Shown here one piece after another: positions 24,709 through 37,474 of a stretch of 64,000 nt of DNA (positions are counted from its first letter, which is position 1; each line of letters starts with the position of its first letter). Origin of the DNA: Siphonodentalium dalli (Eukaryota > Mollusca > Scaphopoda > Gadilida > Siphonodentaliidae). The position numbers were made by a program, and so were the translations under genes. Below the pieces are notes generated by a model that was given only the letters and a program-made list of their open reading frames with translations, ran no database searches and was not told the DNA's origin. The stretch is taken from contig CP136065.1 of assembly GCA_032622095.1 (NCBI GenBank), positions 210,282,151 to 210,346,150 of the forward strand. Reading direction: 5' to 3'.

Positions 24709-25100
24709 TATATATAGGATACACGCCACTAGAATATGTGGTCTTTCTATCAGTAGTCGTGTTGCCATATCCGTAGTTGCGATTACATTTTCGAGAAGCC
24801 AAGCAAGGTCATGTCAGCTTTGCATGCAATCATTAGGTCGACCACTGAATATGACAACATAATTATGTACAAAATAATCAGGACACAGATAACAATATCA
24901 CCTTACTGCGAGTAGAAATAAGTTTGAATGGCACTATTTTGTATTTTCTCACGAACGGACTCGTAGTTGTCAATTCTGTGAAAATGTTTCTAGACTCGAA
25001 TCAAATATTTTTTACCCCCCCCCCCCCGAAGCCAAAGAAATAGTAATTTAGGAGTGTCTGATCGGATTGAGTAGCTTTAATGCTATAGGATTTAATTTAA

Positions 25101-25325
25101 CCCTTTCTATACTAAATGGATTCTCCCAGTCAGTTAAAAAGTGTACATCGGAACGGGCTATTATTTATTTGGAGGGCTGTTAATGTGATAAAAGTAGACG
25201 ATAGATAAATAAAAGAACAGAAGCAGTCCTATTTATTGAGGGAAATGTTTAGATAATAAGTTCAACAAACGACCTATTGTTGAATTTATTATCTGAACAT
25301 TTCCTATGGGATAACTGCTCACACA
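25101..25325 (+). mobile_element. TTAA-type MITE, right end degraded
   Basis: TTAA at 25097-25100 is followed by CCCTTTCTATACTAAATGGA, as in the element at 43131. It contains an internal hairpin (AATAAGTTCAACAAACG with its inverted partner). The expected right TTAA is not visible. Confidence 0.6.
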
Positions 25326-25561
25326 TGATGCTATAGTGTAGACATGGATCGTTGCACTCAATCCGACGATCGATGTTAGTTAATTTGTCTATTATTAATT
25401 AGATATGAAACATCTTTGTGTTTAGTTTTACCATAATGCAGGATTACGAAGTGGCCCTTCGGTATTCCGCAGTGTGCGGAAACTCCCATATAGCACACTG
25501 ACTTTTGATGCTATAGAATGGTCAGTCACTAGTGTTATGTTGTCGATTATTCTTGTTTCAG

Positions 25562-25642
25562 GTTGCTCTCCGAATCCGCCCAATAAATGACGAGGAGGCC
25601 ATGCTTGGCACGTCACAGATCGCGTACAAGGTGGAAGATAAC
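25562..25642 (+). CDS. KIF19: KIF19-like kinesin, coding exon 2 (start of motor domain)
   Basis: The 27 codons begin VALRIRPINDEEAMLGTSQ and end KVEDN. The VALRIRP stretch is the first beta-strand of the kinesin motor core; Arg-x-Arg-Pro belongs to the nucleotide-base-contacting RxRP motif of the superfamily. Both ends are phase 0, with AG at 25560-25561 and a GTAAGT donor at 25643. The next exon continues with the nucleotide-side segment typical of KIF19. Similarity is closer to KIF19 than to KIF18A/B, judged by the following exon. There are no internal stops and codon use is ordinary. Exon length fits a multi-exon animal kinesin. Confidence 0.93.
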
Positions 25643-26154
25643 GTAAGTACCCGGATTAAATCGTCTTCTCGAATATTCCACATGATTAACCAAGTACAAA
25701 GAATTACTTTTGTGTAGGTGTCTGCTGGATCAGTTACTCATAACGCCCACTTGTTCTTACACCAATCATAAATATCGCGTAAATAGAATATTATTGTCAA
25801 GTTCGTACGTTATGTTGTGTAAGCAAATTCCAAAATTGTGACAGAACCTGGCTTTGGATCACATAACACAGCGTACGAATTTGACAATAATATACTCTTT
25901 GCGCGATATTTATGATTGGGAAATAAGAACTATATGTTTATATTTTAATATTCTTTCTGTTTATGGCAGTTTTAACGGGTTTGACTATTGTAACGGCATA
26001 CCCACCGCGAGGGCCGCCCGTGCCTTTAAGCTTCCTCCTTTGAAAGTCGATATCTAGCCACCAAAACTTCCCATTGATGGGTCCGATCTAGATATTTTAT
26101 GCGGTAGAAAACGTACATATTATGGGTTTTATTATGTCAAATCGGACAGGGCAT

Positions 26155-26608
26155 CAAGCCTGGGTTTAGTGTGCCTGTCATTCGCAGAATGAGGTCCCCA
26201 GAGGGTGAACTTAGTGACGCTATCCCGCATAGCGGGCTAGCATCACTAAATTCACCCTCTGGGGACCTCATTCTGCTTAGGCCTCATCTTCTCCGGAAAA
26301 TTTCTTTATCAAATTTCTATAGAAACTTCTTCACATAGATTCTATTTCTTTTATAGTTAATTTCTCTATATCCCCAAATTGGCAGACGGCACATTGCATA
26401 ATCGAGGTTCCCAATGGGTGTACATCACAATATTCACCATTTGGGAACTTCAATTTGAGTCTATGTCTCCCATATAGCAGATGAGGTCATGCATTATGAG
26501 GTTCCCACAGGGTGAATTTAGTGGTGCTAGCCCGCTATGCGGGATAACGTCACTAAATTCACCATCTGGGGACCTCATTTTGCCCAATGACAGGCACACT
26601 CAGGCTTG
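26155..26608 (+). mobile_element. hAT-like non-autonomous element, 454 bp, 8-bp target duplication
   Basis: Perfect 8-bp duplication CAGGGCAT at 26147-26154 and 26609-26616. Inverted ends are CAAGCCTGGGTTTAGTGTGC and, on the other strand, CAAGCCTGAGTGTGCCTG. Inside are two palindromes of about 90 bp of the type GCAGAATGAGGTCCCCAGAG ... CTCTGGGGACCTCATTCTGC, one near each end, and a shorter palindrome in the middle (GTTCCCAATGGGTG ... CACCATTTGGGAACTTC). An 8-bp duplication is typical of hAT and P superfamilies; the ends alone do not decide which. No open frame is present. Confidence 0.88.
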
Positions 26609-29600
26609 CAGGGCATCTTTAAATTTTATATTGACCTGTTGACCAGACGTCATGCATACTATGCATTATATGAGTCCATTAGCCTTACCACCCAACATCT
26701 CATCTTACCATGCAATATCTGCGCGCGATTTTCAGTGTGTTTTATCGTGTTGACACAGAGTTTGGGCAGGCTATGGTCTTACAATCTCGTCCAAATACGG
26801 ATACGATAGGCGAGAATCGCATGCGTTTTGATATGTCGATGCCGTCTGGAGAGTTTGGCGGGACCAGCATCCCGTCTCGATTTGCTCAGTCTACCCTTGA
26901 TGCTATAAAGTGGTAGCCGCGGGCGCTTATATATAGAGTTGTTTTTATGAGCCATCAGGCCCCCGCGGCAGCGGTCGCTGGCGCGACCTGACTGCCTCGA
27001 TATCAATTTGAAAAAGGGGTGACGTTGCTTAACGCGCCTGCGGCGCTTCAATAACAGTTTGAATTTTGTGTTTCCCAACAGGTCTTAGACTTAGACTTAG
27101 ACGGAGATTTAGATTAATAAGATTTTAGGGTTTGCATATACGAAAGCATTACACAGCACCCTCTTAGTATTAATGGCAACCGGTTGCACGACAAAATTTT
27201 AAAATACGCGAAGAATTCAATCGATTCCCCAATGAAATTATATGCGGAAATTAACCTATAAAATGATGCCCCTCGTCATCGCCGAATCGTGTGTCACCCA
27301 CTGCTCACCCAAATGGCGACTCAGATTACAAAATGCTAAGGTCTAGCCCACGAAATTGGATGGAAGCATCCTGAATGAAATGGGTGATTTCCCAGTCACG
27401 AACAGCTCCGGGTTTTTATGGTCCGAACTTCCGACTTACATGCGTGGGTTATCAAGAGCATAAATTGTGCCAATACCAACACGACAAATGTGATTGGACA
27501 TTCTGAAACTTACAAGGGGTTTGGAATTTCTCTAACTTTGCAATATGACTGGAATAATGTTTAAGTAGACACGCACGCACCACATATTTACATGTATCCC
27601 CCCCCCACAATGACCGAACACATGTCAACTATGATTCCAGCATGACCCTTCAGCTGTGCTCCCTGTTGGGCATGATCTTGTGGTGAGAACGACTTACTTG
27701 AACCATGTATTAGAGAAGTGCTCGTGTGGAAGCAAGAAAGTCCATATTTCTTTTCATGGGACCATTTGCAAGAATAGTAAAGCCTGCACCATGTACTGAG
27801 ATCGAAGTGCCATAATTAGGTCGATCCTGGATACCAATAGATTCTCGTTGTTAAAAGCCGTTTGTGGCTATTATAATCACCTAACGCAATTTTATTCGAC
27901 CAAAGCACCTTATATATGTGGTTGCATTTGTAAGTGATCGATTTCGTCCATAAAACCATGTTAAGCTCTGTCCAATGTTGTGCTATGTTTACTAGTTACC
28001 ACTCTACGGTGCAGAGGCCTACCACTCCAAGTTACATTTGCTACAACAGGCTATATTGATTTGGGAGACTCGCAGTAGCTTCGTGGTGTCCGGTACGTAA
28101 GAAACGAATCGCTGATCAAATGTTACCACCATGGAAATTGTCTCGATAAAGTTCAATGGACCACTTCCATCTATTTTCATACGTGACTATTTTATTATTT
28201 TAATGCGAAGGATATGATAGAATATTTGATCTCCAATATAAATATGAATACAAAATAGATTTGACATGAATATTGTATTGTATTGTATATTGTGGGGAGG
28301 ATTACTTAGCCAATATATAGACTGTCGTCTGTCACACCGACCCTAAACAATAATTAGATGCTATATTATGGTTGGAGTAGACGCTATGGTTGCGAATGTT
28401 TATACGACGCGACCAATTGAAAGAACTCAAATTGGAGCGGTGTTTCTTGACAGGAATTTCACGCAGGGCTCTTGTCTGGAAGTGCATGCTTGATGCTAGC
28501 CGAATTTCATGTTTACCTATTACATGACCAATTCCGACCATAACTATAAGTTTTTCAGCTTTTAGAAAAAAAATGTACTCTGATAAGTGATATTTCAACT
28601 CGGTCACCCACTATGGCACAATACTTGGTAGATTCATTACTAAAACAATGTGATGACCTTGCTTGGGTCAATTAGATTCAGGGATATTCCCACGGACAGG
28701 GTTTTGTCGAGTCTCCTAAAATAGACGCCATGGATAAACTTGATATTGGATACATGTGCTGTAATCAAGATTTTATTATGATCAGCGTTTTCAGCTTTTG
28801 TATGTTTCTGAAGAAGAATCTACAAAATTATCTGTTATATAAGAATTAAATCTAAATCTTAATTCGAAACTTGCCTGTCCTTCATTAAAAACCCTAAATG
28901 TCGTGTGGCTTTATAAAAAAAATATTTAGCTATGGAGGAAGGGCGTTACATTGCGATTGACAGCAAGAAAAGTGTCTTTAAATGTTGTCAGCTTAAATCC
29001 ATTGACAGTGACTATAATTTTGTACTTGTACGCCATATTTCTATTATAGTTTCACAATATAATAATTATAAGGTAGATTTATTCCTGACTTCTCATATAT
29101 TATACGCTTGGGGCACGTAATGTAGAGGAGCGGATCTTGTGTGATGATTCACTATACTGTGTTGTACTGCGTGAACTGGTTGTGAAAACTGTTGCCGAGA
29201 ATGATTGAACGTCTTTGGACATACACACTTATATTGTATTTGATCATGTCGCCGCCAGCTTATGATATGACATGGTCATTAAGTGTAATTGGTTATAATT
29301 CAATTGTAAACGATCATAGAAGGGGAGATTCAACGCTAAAGACCATAGAAGGGATGGTTCAACCCTAAATATCATAGAAGTGGCGGTTCAACATCAAATG
29401 GATTATTATTTACCATATATATAGGGTTAATGTGTACCTAACATTACGTCATTCTCTCATTATCTCTGACGAATGCAGTATCAACATAACACTTCGAATG
29501 CATGCTCTAATAGTTCGCCCCCACGATGGCAAATAAAATCGACCCCTATTGTTTATTTTTGGCTGAGGTTATATATTGTGTCCATGCAGTGGGGCTAACA

Positions 29601-30967
29601 CCCATATATTCAAACAAAAATATCGTTTGTGTGGTACTATTAGGTAGATTTGCTACTACATGTACATGAGTTCTAACGTGGTTCATATCCTCACAGTTCG
29701 TTTAATGCACGCATTCATGTGTATTAATTTAATTGAATTTCACAAGAGGGCTTAACCTAATTCCAATACCAATTTATATCCGTTTGATCCGCAAAGAATA
29801 ACCAATTGGCACATAAACGCATGTGTTTTGTTATACGATCATGACGAACATAGATGTGTGTCCAACTGTGCCTATGGAAGAATTGGTGGTAGTCAAAAGG
29901 GGACAATAATGAAAAATCCTATGAATCGTATTATATATATGGCATGCACAACTTGAAAGCGGGGTCTCCATAAAAGCATGCATATATGGGTATAGTGAAG
30001 CCATATGCAATGGCTAACAAAACGCGACAATGATAATTAATGATCGATTTGTTCAGGTCCATCAAACTATATGGTTTGGTCTGACTGTAAGGGTGGATAC
30101 ACACATGCATGTACTATGTATATATCGTGTATTTGGCGTTTTACATGGGTCATACAGACATGTAATATGTGCCCACTGACAACACAATCATTGCGGCTAT
30201 GTTTGACCACAGTGAGTCAAGCTCAGAACATGTAGAGAGCTGTTGACTCGGACGAAGTCCTCAGGCCGCTTAAAATAATTGTTCGCCCGATAACGCAAAT
30301 TGTGGATGTTCTGTTTAAATCATTGTCAGTCTGCTCTTGATTTATATACCTCGCTCTCAGATTAACCAAGCAATCTCAACAAACCGATATCATCCTAAAA
30401 GAGCTTCAAATTCTGCATATTTTATTTTTTTGGATGACCCTGTTTTCAAGAAATGACGAGAAACAAATCAAGTATAAAATTGACGGACTCAAACCACTTT
30501 TCGAAATGAATTAAAACTCGTGAAAAACAGCAACAGATATCAGATAATGGCTTATAACTACTCACTGGTCTCGCCTGATGAAATGGACCGATCGCGCCAG
30601 GCGATTAATACTATCAATGATTGGTGTGACCATGTAAAATACATGGATTACATGGATTTTACATACAGCAAATACATACAAGTGTGTATCCACCCTTTAG
30701 AAGCGCTTTCGAATTTCAGCAGAATTACTCATGAACAGAATCGATCTGAAACAGAATGTGAATATCCGTTCTTTATTGCTCTATATTTGGGCAATCGACG
30801 GGGTCTGTGCAATCTATTTGATACGGTGATTGTGAGCAGGCGAATAAGGCCATTATAAAGTCGCATTTATCAGATTGATTCAACCGCTACAAAATGGAAA
30901 TTACAGTCCCTGACCTATATATACTTTGAAAACTTAAATTAAGCATGAACGCGAAAACGTATACCAA

Positions 30968-31380
30968 TGAAATATAAATGTCTATGTTTTTCAATATTGT
31001 ATTAACAAACAATAAAATATAAATGTCTATGTTTTTCAATATTGTATTAACAAACACCCCGAAACACATGACATTCCTCGTAGTAATAAAATATAAATGT
31101 CTATGTTTCCAATATTGTATTAACAAACACCCCGAAACACATGGCATTCCACGTAGTAATAAAATATAAATGTCTTTGTTTTTCAATATTGTATTAACAA
31201 ACACCCCGAAACACATGACATTCCTCGTAGTAATAAAATATAAATGTCTATGTTTCCAATATTGTATTAACAAACACCCCGAAACACATGGCATTCCACG
31301 TAGTAATAAAATATATATATTTATGTTTTTCATTACTGTAGTGACAAACAATGAAATATAAATGTCTTTGTTTTTCAATA
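30968..31380. repeat. 73-bp tandem array with alternating variants
   Basis: Units of about 73-74 bp contain AAATATAAATGTCTATGTTT, CAATATTGTATTAACAAACA and ACCCCGAAACACATG. Two variants alternate (GACATTCCTCG and GGCATTCCACG), a two-unit higher-order repeat. The long minus-strand open frame here comes from the repeat. Confidence 0.88.
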
Positions 31381-31964
31381 GTAGAGACCTTTCGCATCCT
31401 CACGTTTACGATTACGAATACGGATAGCTATTCGTAGTCGTAAGTCTATCCGTGTGGCCAAAAAGTCCTTTCGCAAAACGACTACGCGTAAGAGTTTTGA
31501 CGAACACGTACCATCATTATTTCGTACCACTTTTACAACTCAAAGCGTGTGTTTGGTATACAGTCCCTTAATACTTCACTTATCGTCTCATTTGCAACAA
31601 TGCGATAATCATGACCTGTTTATATTGTCAATAATTCGACCAGTCACAACGTACGACCCGGGATTCTCGTGATATATTATGGCAATACAGGTATAAATGC
31701 CAGGTCATATGTGGTGGAAACTCAGTTCGTTGTTATCATATGGATGACCTGATAGGCGTTATGCTGATGGGGGAAGAGCGGTTCCTAAATTTGGACCTCA
31801 CATCAACCACGACGCCACCACTTCAAGACCCTTTCAGTCCGCAATTTCATTTCAACGCGATTTCTGCAGAAAGACAGTCTAGCCAGATTATGCCATCCCC
31901 CACAATTTACGACAGAATTATCCATAATTGTCATCATTATTATGTAATATGTATGTGCAAGGAC

Positions 31965-32267
31965 GTGGCTAGAGGGTTTCCGTTGGGGGTGTGCACACGA
32001 CTACGGGCAATAGACCAGGACCCACCGGGCCGATCATGGTTGTTCGGCCCGGTGTGAGAAAATTGTGAAAACTAAACAAGAAAATCGCAAAATCCTAGCA
32101 TCTAGACTGACCTCAAACTTTCCTAGTGTTGGAAATTTCAAACCTCATACTCTCCCTTAGTTTGGAAATTTTCAGTCAACGATTTTAACCAAATGTAGTA
32201 AAATATTGTTTTCTTAAACTCATTAGCAGTTTTTTATTGGCCACGGGGAGGGACCAGGACACACATG
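31965..32267 (+). repeat. Dispersed repeat, TTGGAAATTTC family
   Basis: Landmarks are ACGTGGCTAGAGGGTTTCCG, CCGGGCCGATCATGGTTGTT and TTGGAAATTTCAAACCTC. It ends at GGGAGGGACCAGGACACA, where it joins directly to the next 73-bp array. It separates two stretches of the same 73-bp satellite. Confidence 0.65.
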
Positions 32268-32500
32268 GCATTCCACGTAGTAATAAAATATAAATGTCTT
32301 TGTTTTTCAATATTGTATTAACAAACACCCCGAAACACATGGCATTCCACGTAGTAATAAAATATAAATGTCTTTGTTTTTCAATATTGTATTAACAAAC
32401 ACCCCGAAACACATGGCATTCCACGTAGTAATAAAATATAAATGTCTTTGTTTTTCATTATTGTATTAACAAAACAATGAAATATAAATGTCTGCGAAAC
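32264..32500. repeat. 73-bp tandem array, second block
   Basis: Three or so units of the GGCATTCCACG variant only, in the same orientation as the block at 30968-31380. The two blocks were probably one array split by insertion and rearrangement. Confidence 0.85.
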
Positions 32501-33007
32501 ACTTGGCATTCCACCAGATTTGCTTAAGATATAGGTAAAAAATTATGATAACGTTCTCCACCCCCGTCATGGCATATGCACTATTGAATGGTATCTGAGC
32601 GTCAATACGTTATTTCCAAGCTCTACTGCCCTATATATTCCCTCCCATGTGACAATATTGGCCGACCTATATTTATTCAACCACAACTGATAACAAAATG
32701 GCCAACGGTCAGATCAAATCAAATATTGAAATCTCATTAACAGATCGGGAATAAAGAACCTTTGTTTTTGTTTGACAGTCGGTTATATTATCCCATTAAA
32801 CTATTATGTTTTCTAGCGCGGTATTCTGATGTTAATCGAACCTTTAAATCGATTATAACAATTCGAAGAGAGAATATTGCCTGACCAGCCTCTTAAAATC
32901 ATTGTCATGATTCCGTAATTCTCGTGACCGCCACGCGTCACCCCATCCTTCACACGGGCATGATTATTGATCGGTCACTACAATATAACCGTCAATTAAT
33001 CGGTTAA

Positions 33008-33048
33008 AAATCAGATATCAACACGTATTTAATAATATTGACAACAAA
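33008..33048 (+). repeat. Single partial 68-bp satellite unit left of the LINE
   Basis: AATCAGATATCAACACGTAT followed by TTAATAATATTGACAACA matches the satellite unit that makes up 34420-35590. It stops abruptly at the first LINE codon and resumes after the LINE tail. Confidence 0.8.
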
Positions 33049-34102
33049 TTCAGATCATACCTGAGTAACAGATCTCAGAAGGTGTTGATAGGATAGTCTT
33101 GTTCTGTTGGGACTAAGCTTGACGTCGGAGTGCCCCAGTGATAAATATTGGGTCCTCTACTTTTTCCAATTTACACCATACCATTGGCAGATATTTTAAA
33201 CAGACACTCTGTGCGATACCATATTTATGCTGACGACACTCAAATGTATATAGATTCTCCTCGAAATGACTCAGCCGGTTATAAAACAACGAGGTCGAAA
33301 TTGGAGAACTGTTTCGCGAGTGTCAAAGAATGGATGCAATGCAATAAGTTGAAACTAAACGATAATAAATCTGAATACATTGTTATTGGTTCCAAATATT
33401 CTCTCAGTCTACTTCACGACAATGGATGCAGTGATTCGGATGGATCTTTCAAAATTCAGCTTGCGAATAGTCATGTAACATCTTGTTCCTCTTTGCGTAA
33501 CCTGGGAGCGTACTTCGACAGTACTATGGAAATGGATGCTATGGTCTCGAATGTCTTACGCTCGAGCTACATGAAGTTGAGTGCCTTGAGGCAAGTGAAA
33601 TGTCATTTAAGCCAAAGTGCGATGAAACATGCCGTTCTATATCTGGTTGTTTCTAAAGTTGACACTTTTAATCTATTATTAACACATCTTACAAAGGGAA
33701 GTGTCCGGAGGATTGACCTTTTATTGAAAAGCTGCGCTCGTCTCATTTCTAATGTACCAAGATACAGCAGAATAACACATGTCATGAAAGAACTACACAT
33801 GTTGAAGTTTGAGTACCGTGTCAGATACAGATATGCCTTAATTGTTTTCAAGTCTCTGCACGGAGATACACCATCTTACATTTATGAAATGTTTACCAAA
33901 CAAAGCTCAGTTACTCGAAATGGCCGAAGTGGAGTCCAACTGTCTCATATACCCGATAAACTAAATGGAAAGTGCTCATTCCAAAAATATCTCAGTCTCT
34001 ATTTGGAACAGCCTACCCGTTGATATGAGGAAGATTGACTCAGTATCATCTTTTAAAACAGCTCTTAAAACTCACCTGTTCAAACTGTGTTATTCGTTAT
34101 AA
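33049..34102 (+). pseudogene. Dead LINE reverse transcriptase, 5'-truncated
   Basis: In one frame from 33049: FRSYLSNRSQKV, a stop at 33094, GVPQ followed by stops at 33139 and 33142 where a Gly-Ser is expected, then LGPLLF and the catalytic YADD box (33226-33237), the hallmark of reverse transcriptases. The frame is then open to 34023. A frameshift near 34003 moves the conserved end (WNSLPVDMRK ... KTHLF) into the next frame, which stops at 34102. The remaining protein covers the palm, from just before motif B to the thumb/C-terminus; the 5' two-thirds of the element is absent. Motifs fit the Jockey/CR1-like group of non-LTR elements. It cannot encode a working enzyme. Confidence 0.9.
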
Positions 34103-34410
34103 GTGCACCATCTGTTTTTTTTTGTTTTTTTTTACATTTTTTATATATTTTTAGGCTTATCAGTTATAGTTGGAAATTGATATTAACTTAATATTTTAAT
34201 CAGGTCTTTTAATCTACTGGATATTTTTTTGTTAATTGTAGTGCCTTTTTTAGTCATCTTTCCGAGTTATCAGCTATATATCGGTGAAGCTTGTATTGCT
34301 TTTTATGTGTAAATATGCGTGATGTTATCTTGTTTGTGTATATTTGTGTATGTAAATGCGCATAGAAACTAATTGCTGTAGAATGTGTTTCTTAAATGAA
34401 TATAATAATA
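34103..34410 (+). mobile_element. 3' UTR and tail of the LINE
   Basis: T-rich, non-coding sequence after the RT remnant, ending in AATGAATATAATAATAAT, a short ATA/TAA-type tail, after which the 68-bp satellite starts mid-unit. This places the 3' end of the insertion at about 34400-34415. Confidence 0.65.
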
Positions 34411-34414
34411 ATCC

Positions 34415-35590
34415 ATTTATACAGCAAAATCCAGAGCAAAATCAGATACCAACACGTATTTAATAATAATGACAACATATCCATTTATACAGCAAAATCC
34501 AGAGCAAAATTAGATATAAACACGTATTTAATAAGAGTGACACCATATCCATTTATACAGCAAAATACAGAGCAAAATCAGATATCGAAATGTATTTAAT
34601 AATAATGACAACATATCCATTCATACAGCGCAATCCAGAGCAAAATCAGATATCGAAACGTATTTAATAAGAGTGACAACATATCCATTCATACAGCAAA
34701 ATCCAGAACAAAATTAGATAAAAACACGTATTTAATAAGAGTGACAACATATCCATTCATACAGCAAAATCCAGAACGAAATTAGATATTAACACGTATT
34801 TAATAAGAGTGACAACATATCCATTCATACAACAAAATCCAGAGCAAAATCAGATATCAAAACGTATTTAATAAGAGTGACAACATATCCATTCATACAG
34901 CAAAATCCAGAACAAAATTAGATATTAACACGTATTTAATAAGAGTGACAACATATCCATTCATACAGCAAAATCCAGAGCAAAATCAGATATCAAAACG
35001 TATTTATTAAGAGTGACAACATATCCATTCATACAGCAAAATCCAGAACAAAATCAGATATCAAAACGTATTTAATAAGAGTGACAGCATATCCATTCAT
35101 ACAGCAAAATCCAGAACAAAATCAGATATCAAAACGTATTTAATAAGAGTGACAACATATCCATTCATACAGCAAAATCCAGAACAAAATCAGATATCAA
35201 AACGTATTTAATAAGAGTGACAACATATCCATTCATACAGCAAAATCCAGAACAAAATCAGATATCAAAACGTATTTAATAAGATTGACAACATATCCAT
35301 TCATACAGCAAAATCCAGAACAAAATCAGATATCAAAACGTATTTAATAAGATTGACAACATATCCATTCATACAGCAAAATCCAGAACAAAATCAGATA
35401 TCAAAACGTATTTAATAATAATGACAACATATCCATTTATACAGCAAAATCCAGAGCAAAATTAGATATAAACACGTATTTAATAAGAGTGACAACATAT
35501 CCATTCATACAGCAAAATCCAGAGCAAAATCAGATATAAACACGTATTTAATAATAATGACAACATATCCATTTATACAGCGCAATCTCG
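34415..35590. repeat. 68-bp satellite array, about 17 copies
   Basis: The unit contains AAAATCAGATATCAAAACGT, ATTTAATAAGAGTGACAACA and TATCCATTCATACAGC; the period measured between unit landmarks (35083 to 35151) is 68 bp. Copies in the middle are almost identical, while those at both ends differ more (AATAATAATGACA variants), as expected of unequal exchange. There are no unique spacers, so it is not a CRISPR-like array. Confidence 0.93.
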
Positions 35591-36430
35591 AGCAAATTTG
35601 TTTCAATAAATTTGACACATCGTACACTTACATCCTTTACTCTCTTACACATGACAAAATTCGAACTGCACTAAATAGCCAGATGGCACTCTTATACATT
35701 ATTGGCTTTGGGAACCTGGATAATCGGTGGTTTATAGCCTGAGCGATGTCAGGAGCACAACTCCTAACGGCCATGATACTGCTCGGATAGCATATATTTT
35801 TTCCACATTTATATTCAAATACATATGTATTTGTATGCCATTCTTAATACCTGTGATGAGTCTTAACGAAGGGGGGGGGGGGGGGGGTATGCCGAATCCC
35901 TGGATGGTCACACATCCAATCCAAGCAGAAAACCCTCCATGTTATAACTCCGGCCGGGTGATGTAAATGCTGTATTTATATGGCAGAATAATAATCATTT
36001 TACCAAAGAGCGACGTGAATTCCAGCCAATACGCTCACGCGTTTTGGATATGGAAAGATACCTATTAGGGTTTCACGATTAGATAGCGATTGATATTAAA
36101 TCGCAATGACACGTGACACGCGAGGCTAGGATTATTGACGTTTTAAAGAGAGTTGCCCTAACCGTCTTTCATACAACTCTCTTTATTTGGTCAAAGTACG
36201 TTCTATATGGAGTTATCACCTTTCGATAAACACATGATACTTATTTCAAAATGTAACATAATCTCCCTGGTCACCTGTTACTGCGTTTGAATAGCAATCG
36301 CTATATAATTGTAAACTGCGATTAAGTATCTTTCGCTATCTAATCGTGTGCGTATTAGGTGTGAATTCACGTGCTCAGCAGACGACAAGTTGGAGACCAT
36401 CGATGCATATAGTGTTTTCGTCTATTCTAG

Positions 36431-36541
36431 GTAATGGTGCTAATGGATCCAACGGATGATCCGGATGACATCCTGCGACAGAACCGATCCCGGGAGAAAA
36501 CATTCGTGTTCGATCACACGTTTGATCCGCTGGCATCGCAG
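36431..36541 (+). CDS. KIF19: KIF19-like kinesin, coding exon 3
   Basis: The 37 codons start VMVLMDPTDDPDDILRQNR and continue SREKTFVFDHTFDPLASQ. The LMDP-x-DDPDDILR-x-NRSREK stretch is characteristic of KIF19 and differs from the equivalent segment of KIF18 kinesins; it is the main reason for naming the gene. The FxFDHxFDP part is the conserved kinesin strand before the helix that leads to the P-loop. The acceptor is TCTATTCTAG, the donor GTAGGT at 36542, and both ends are phase 0, so it joins exons 2 and 4 without breaking frame. No stops or frameshifts are present. Confidence 0.95.
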
Positions 36542-36878
36542 GTAGGTACATATGCACAGTAAAACACATAAGGAACCAAATAAGCCGTATATGGTTCGAT
36601 GGCTTGTCCCCATGCACGATGGAACAAATAAATTGTTTTCAAAGGACATAAGGACCATTTTGGTTCTTGACAACATGCCACGTGGAACCTAATATGCACG
36701 TGTTGTTTTGTTTTACATATCCTCGCGAAAATACGCACATAATCGACCTACACTGTGAAATAGGTACATAATGTGATTATTTTATTCTGAAATAAGCAGA
36801 TAATGGAGTCATAGCCGTAATTTAAAGAGCGTACATCTGAAAAGTTGTAGGTTGGCTTATTTGTGTCATTGTCCGCAC

Positions 36879-36969
36879 ATAATCTGCTTAGAATCGCCTC
36901 ATTTGTGAGTCGATAATGTGATATTCAGCACATTATTGACTCAAAATGAGGCGATTCTAAGCAGATTAT
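36879..36969. repeat. Hairpin in intron 3
   Basis: Arms of about 42 bp: ATAATCTGCTTAGAATCGCC at the left and its reverse complement at the right, continuing inward through TCATTT(T)GAGTC to a loop of about eight bases. Near-perfect, so probably young or maintained. Confidence 0.85.
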
Positions 36970-37311
36970 ATACCTAAAACAAACTTCTTTATCAGAAGAT
37001 AACGTGCGGATTTCCGGGAGAATAGGCTGCGCAGCCACATGAAGAACCAAACATTTCAAAAACACTGTTTCTTAATCTTAATTCTTAATCCATAAAGAAC
37101 CAACTTATAAATGTTCTGCAGACCGTGTGACAGGTAATACATATTGGGCGTTTGGTCTGATACGTCTCACGTATAAGGAATGAATGATGGATTCAATATC
37201 GTAATGAGTCGAGAAATATGTAGCAAACAACACGAGTCCTTTCGAATTTACTGAATTTTCTTCGAATCAAAAACCTATTGCCGTATTGAATTTCACGAAA
37301 TTCTTGATTTT

Positions 37312-37474
37312 TTAACCCTTTATTTACTACTTACTCATTGACGACTAGTTCCCGTAGGACACGAGTTCAACAAAGGGCCTACGTTTGTTGAACTTATATT
37401 CAGGTAGTATATTATTACCTGAATATTCTTAAAGGAACTACACTACTCGTCAATGAATATTTAGTGAAGAAAGT
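37312..37474. mobile_element. Degraded TTAA-type MITE in intron 3
   Basis: TTAA at 37312-37315, then CCCTTTATTTACTAC; inverted pieces ACTCATTGACGACTAG and CTACTCGTCAATGA, TTCAACAAA and TTTGTTGAA. Similar in plan to 43131-43372. The right target site is lost. Confidence 0.55.

Larger units (their letters stand above)
20569..25561 (+). other. Intron 1 of the KIF19-like gene (4,993 bp)
   Basis: GT-AG intron, phase 0 (donor GTAAGT, acceptor after TTCTTGTTTCAG). It holds a direct duplication of about 190 bp (21310-21500 and 22065-22260), a second duplicated block (21510-21690 and 23262-23420), TTAA-type MITEs (21716-21926 and 25101-25325), four copies of a 14-base dyad motif (22854-23257), an X-box-like site (22704-22724) and a TA-flanked MITE (24422-24708). 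No nested gene was seen. Confidence 0.8.
25643..36430 (+). other. Intron 2 of the KIF19-like gene (10,788 bp)
   Basis: GT-AG intron, phase 0. It holds a hAT-like element (26155-26608), two 73-bp tandem arrays (30968-31380 and 32264-32500), a member of the TTGGAAATTT repeat family between them, a dead LINE (33049-34395) lying within a 68-bp satellite (33008-35590), and a run of 17 G at about 35871. Between 27080 and 30960 I see no gene, array or element I can support; open frames there are short and unlike known proteins. Confidence 0.8.

Noticed and set aside
30520-30858. 112-codon open frame in intron 2
   Set aside because: No family resemblance and no supporting signals; this length is expected by chance in 64 kb.
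34415-35590. Regular array that might be taken for CRISPR
   Set aside because: Units of 68 bp follow each other with no unique spacers, the host is an animal, and the array is a simple satellite.
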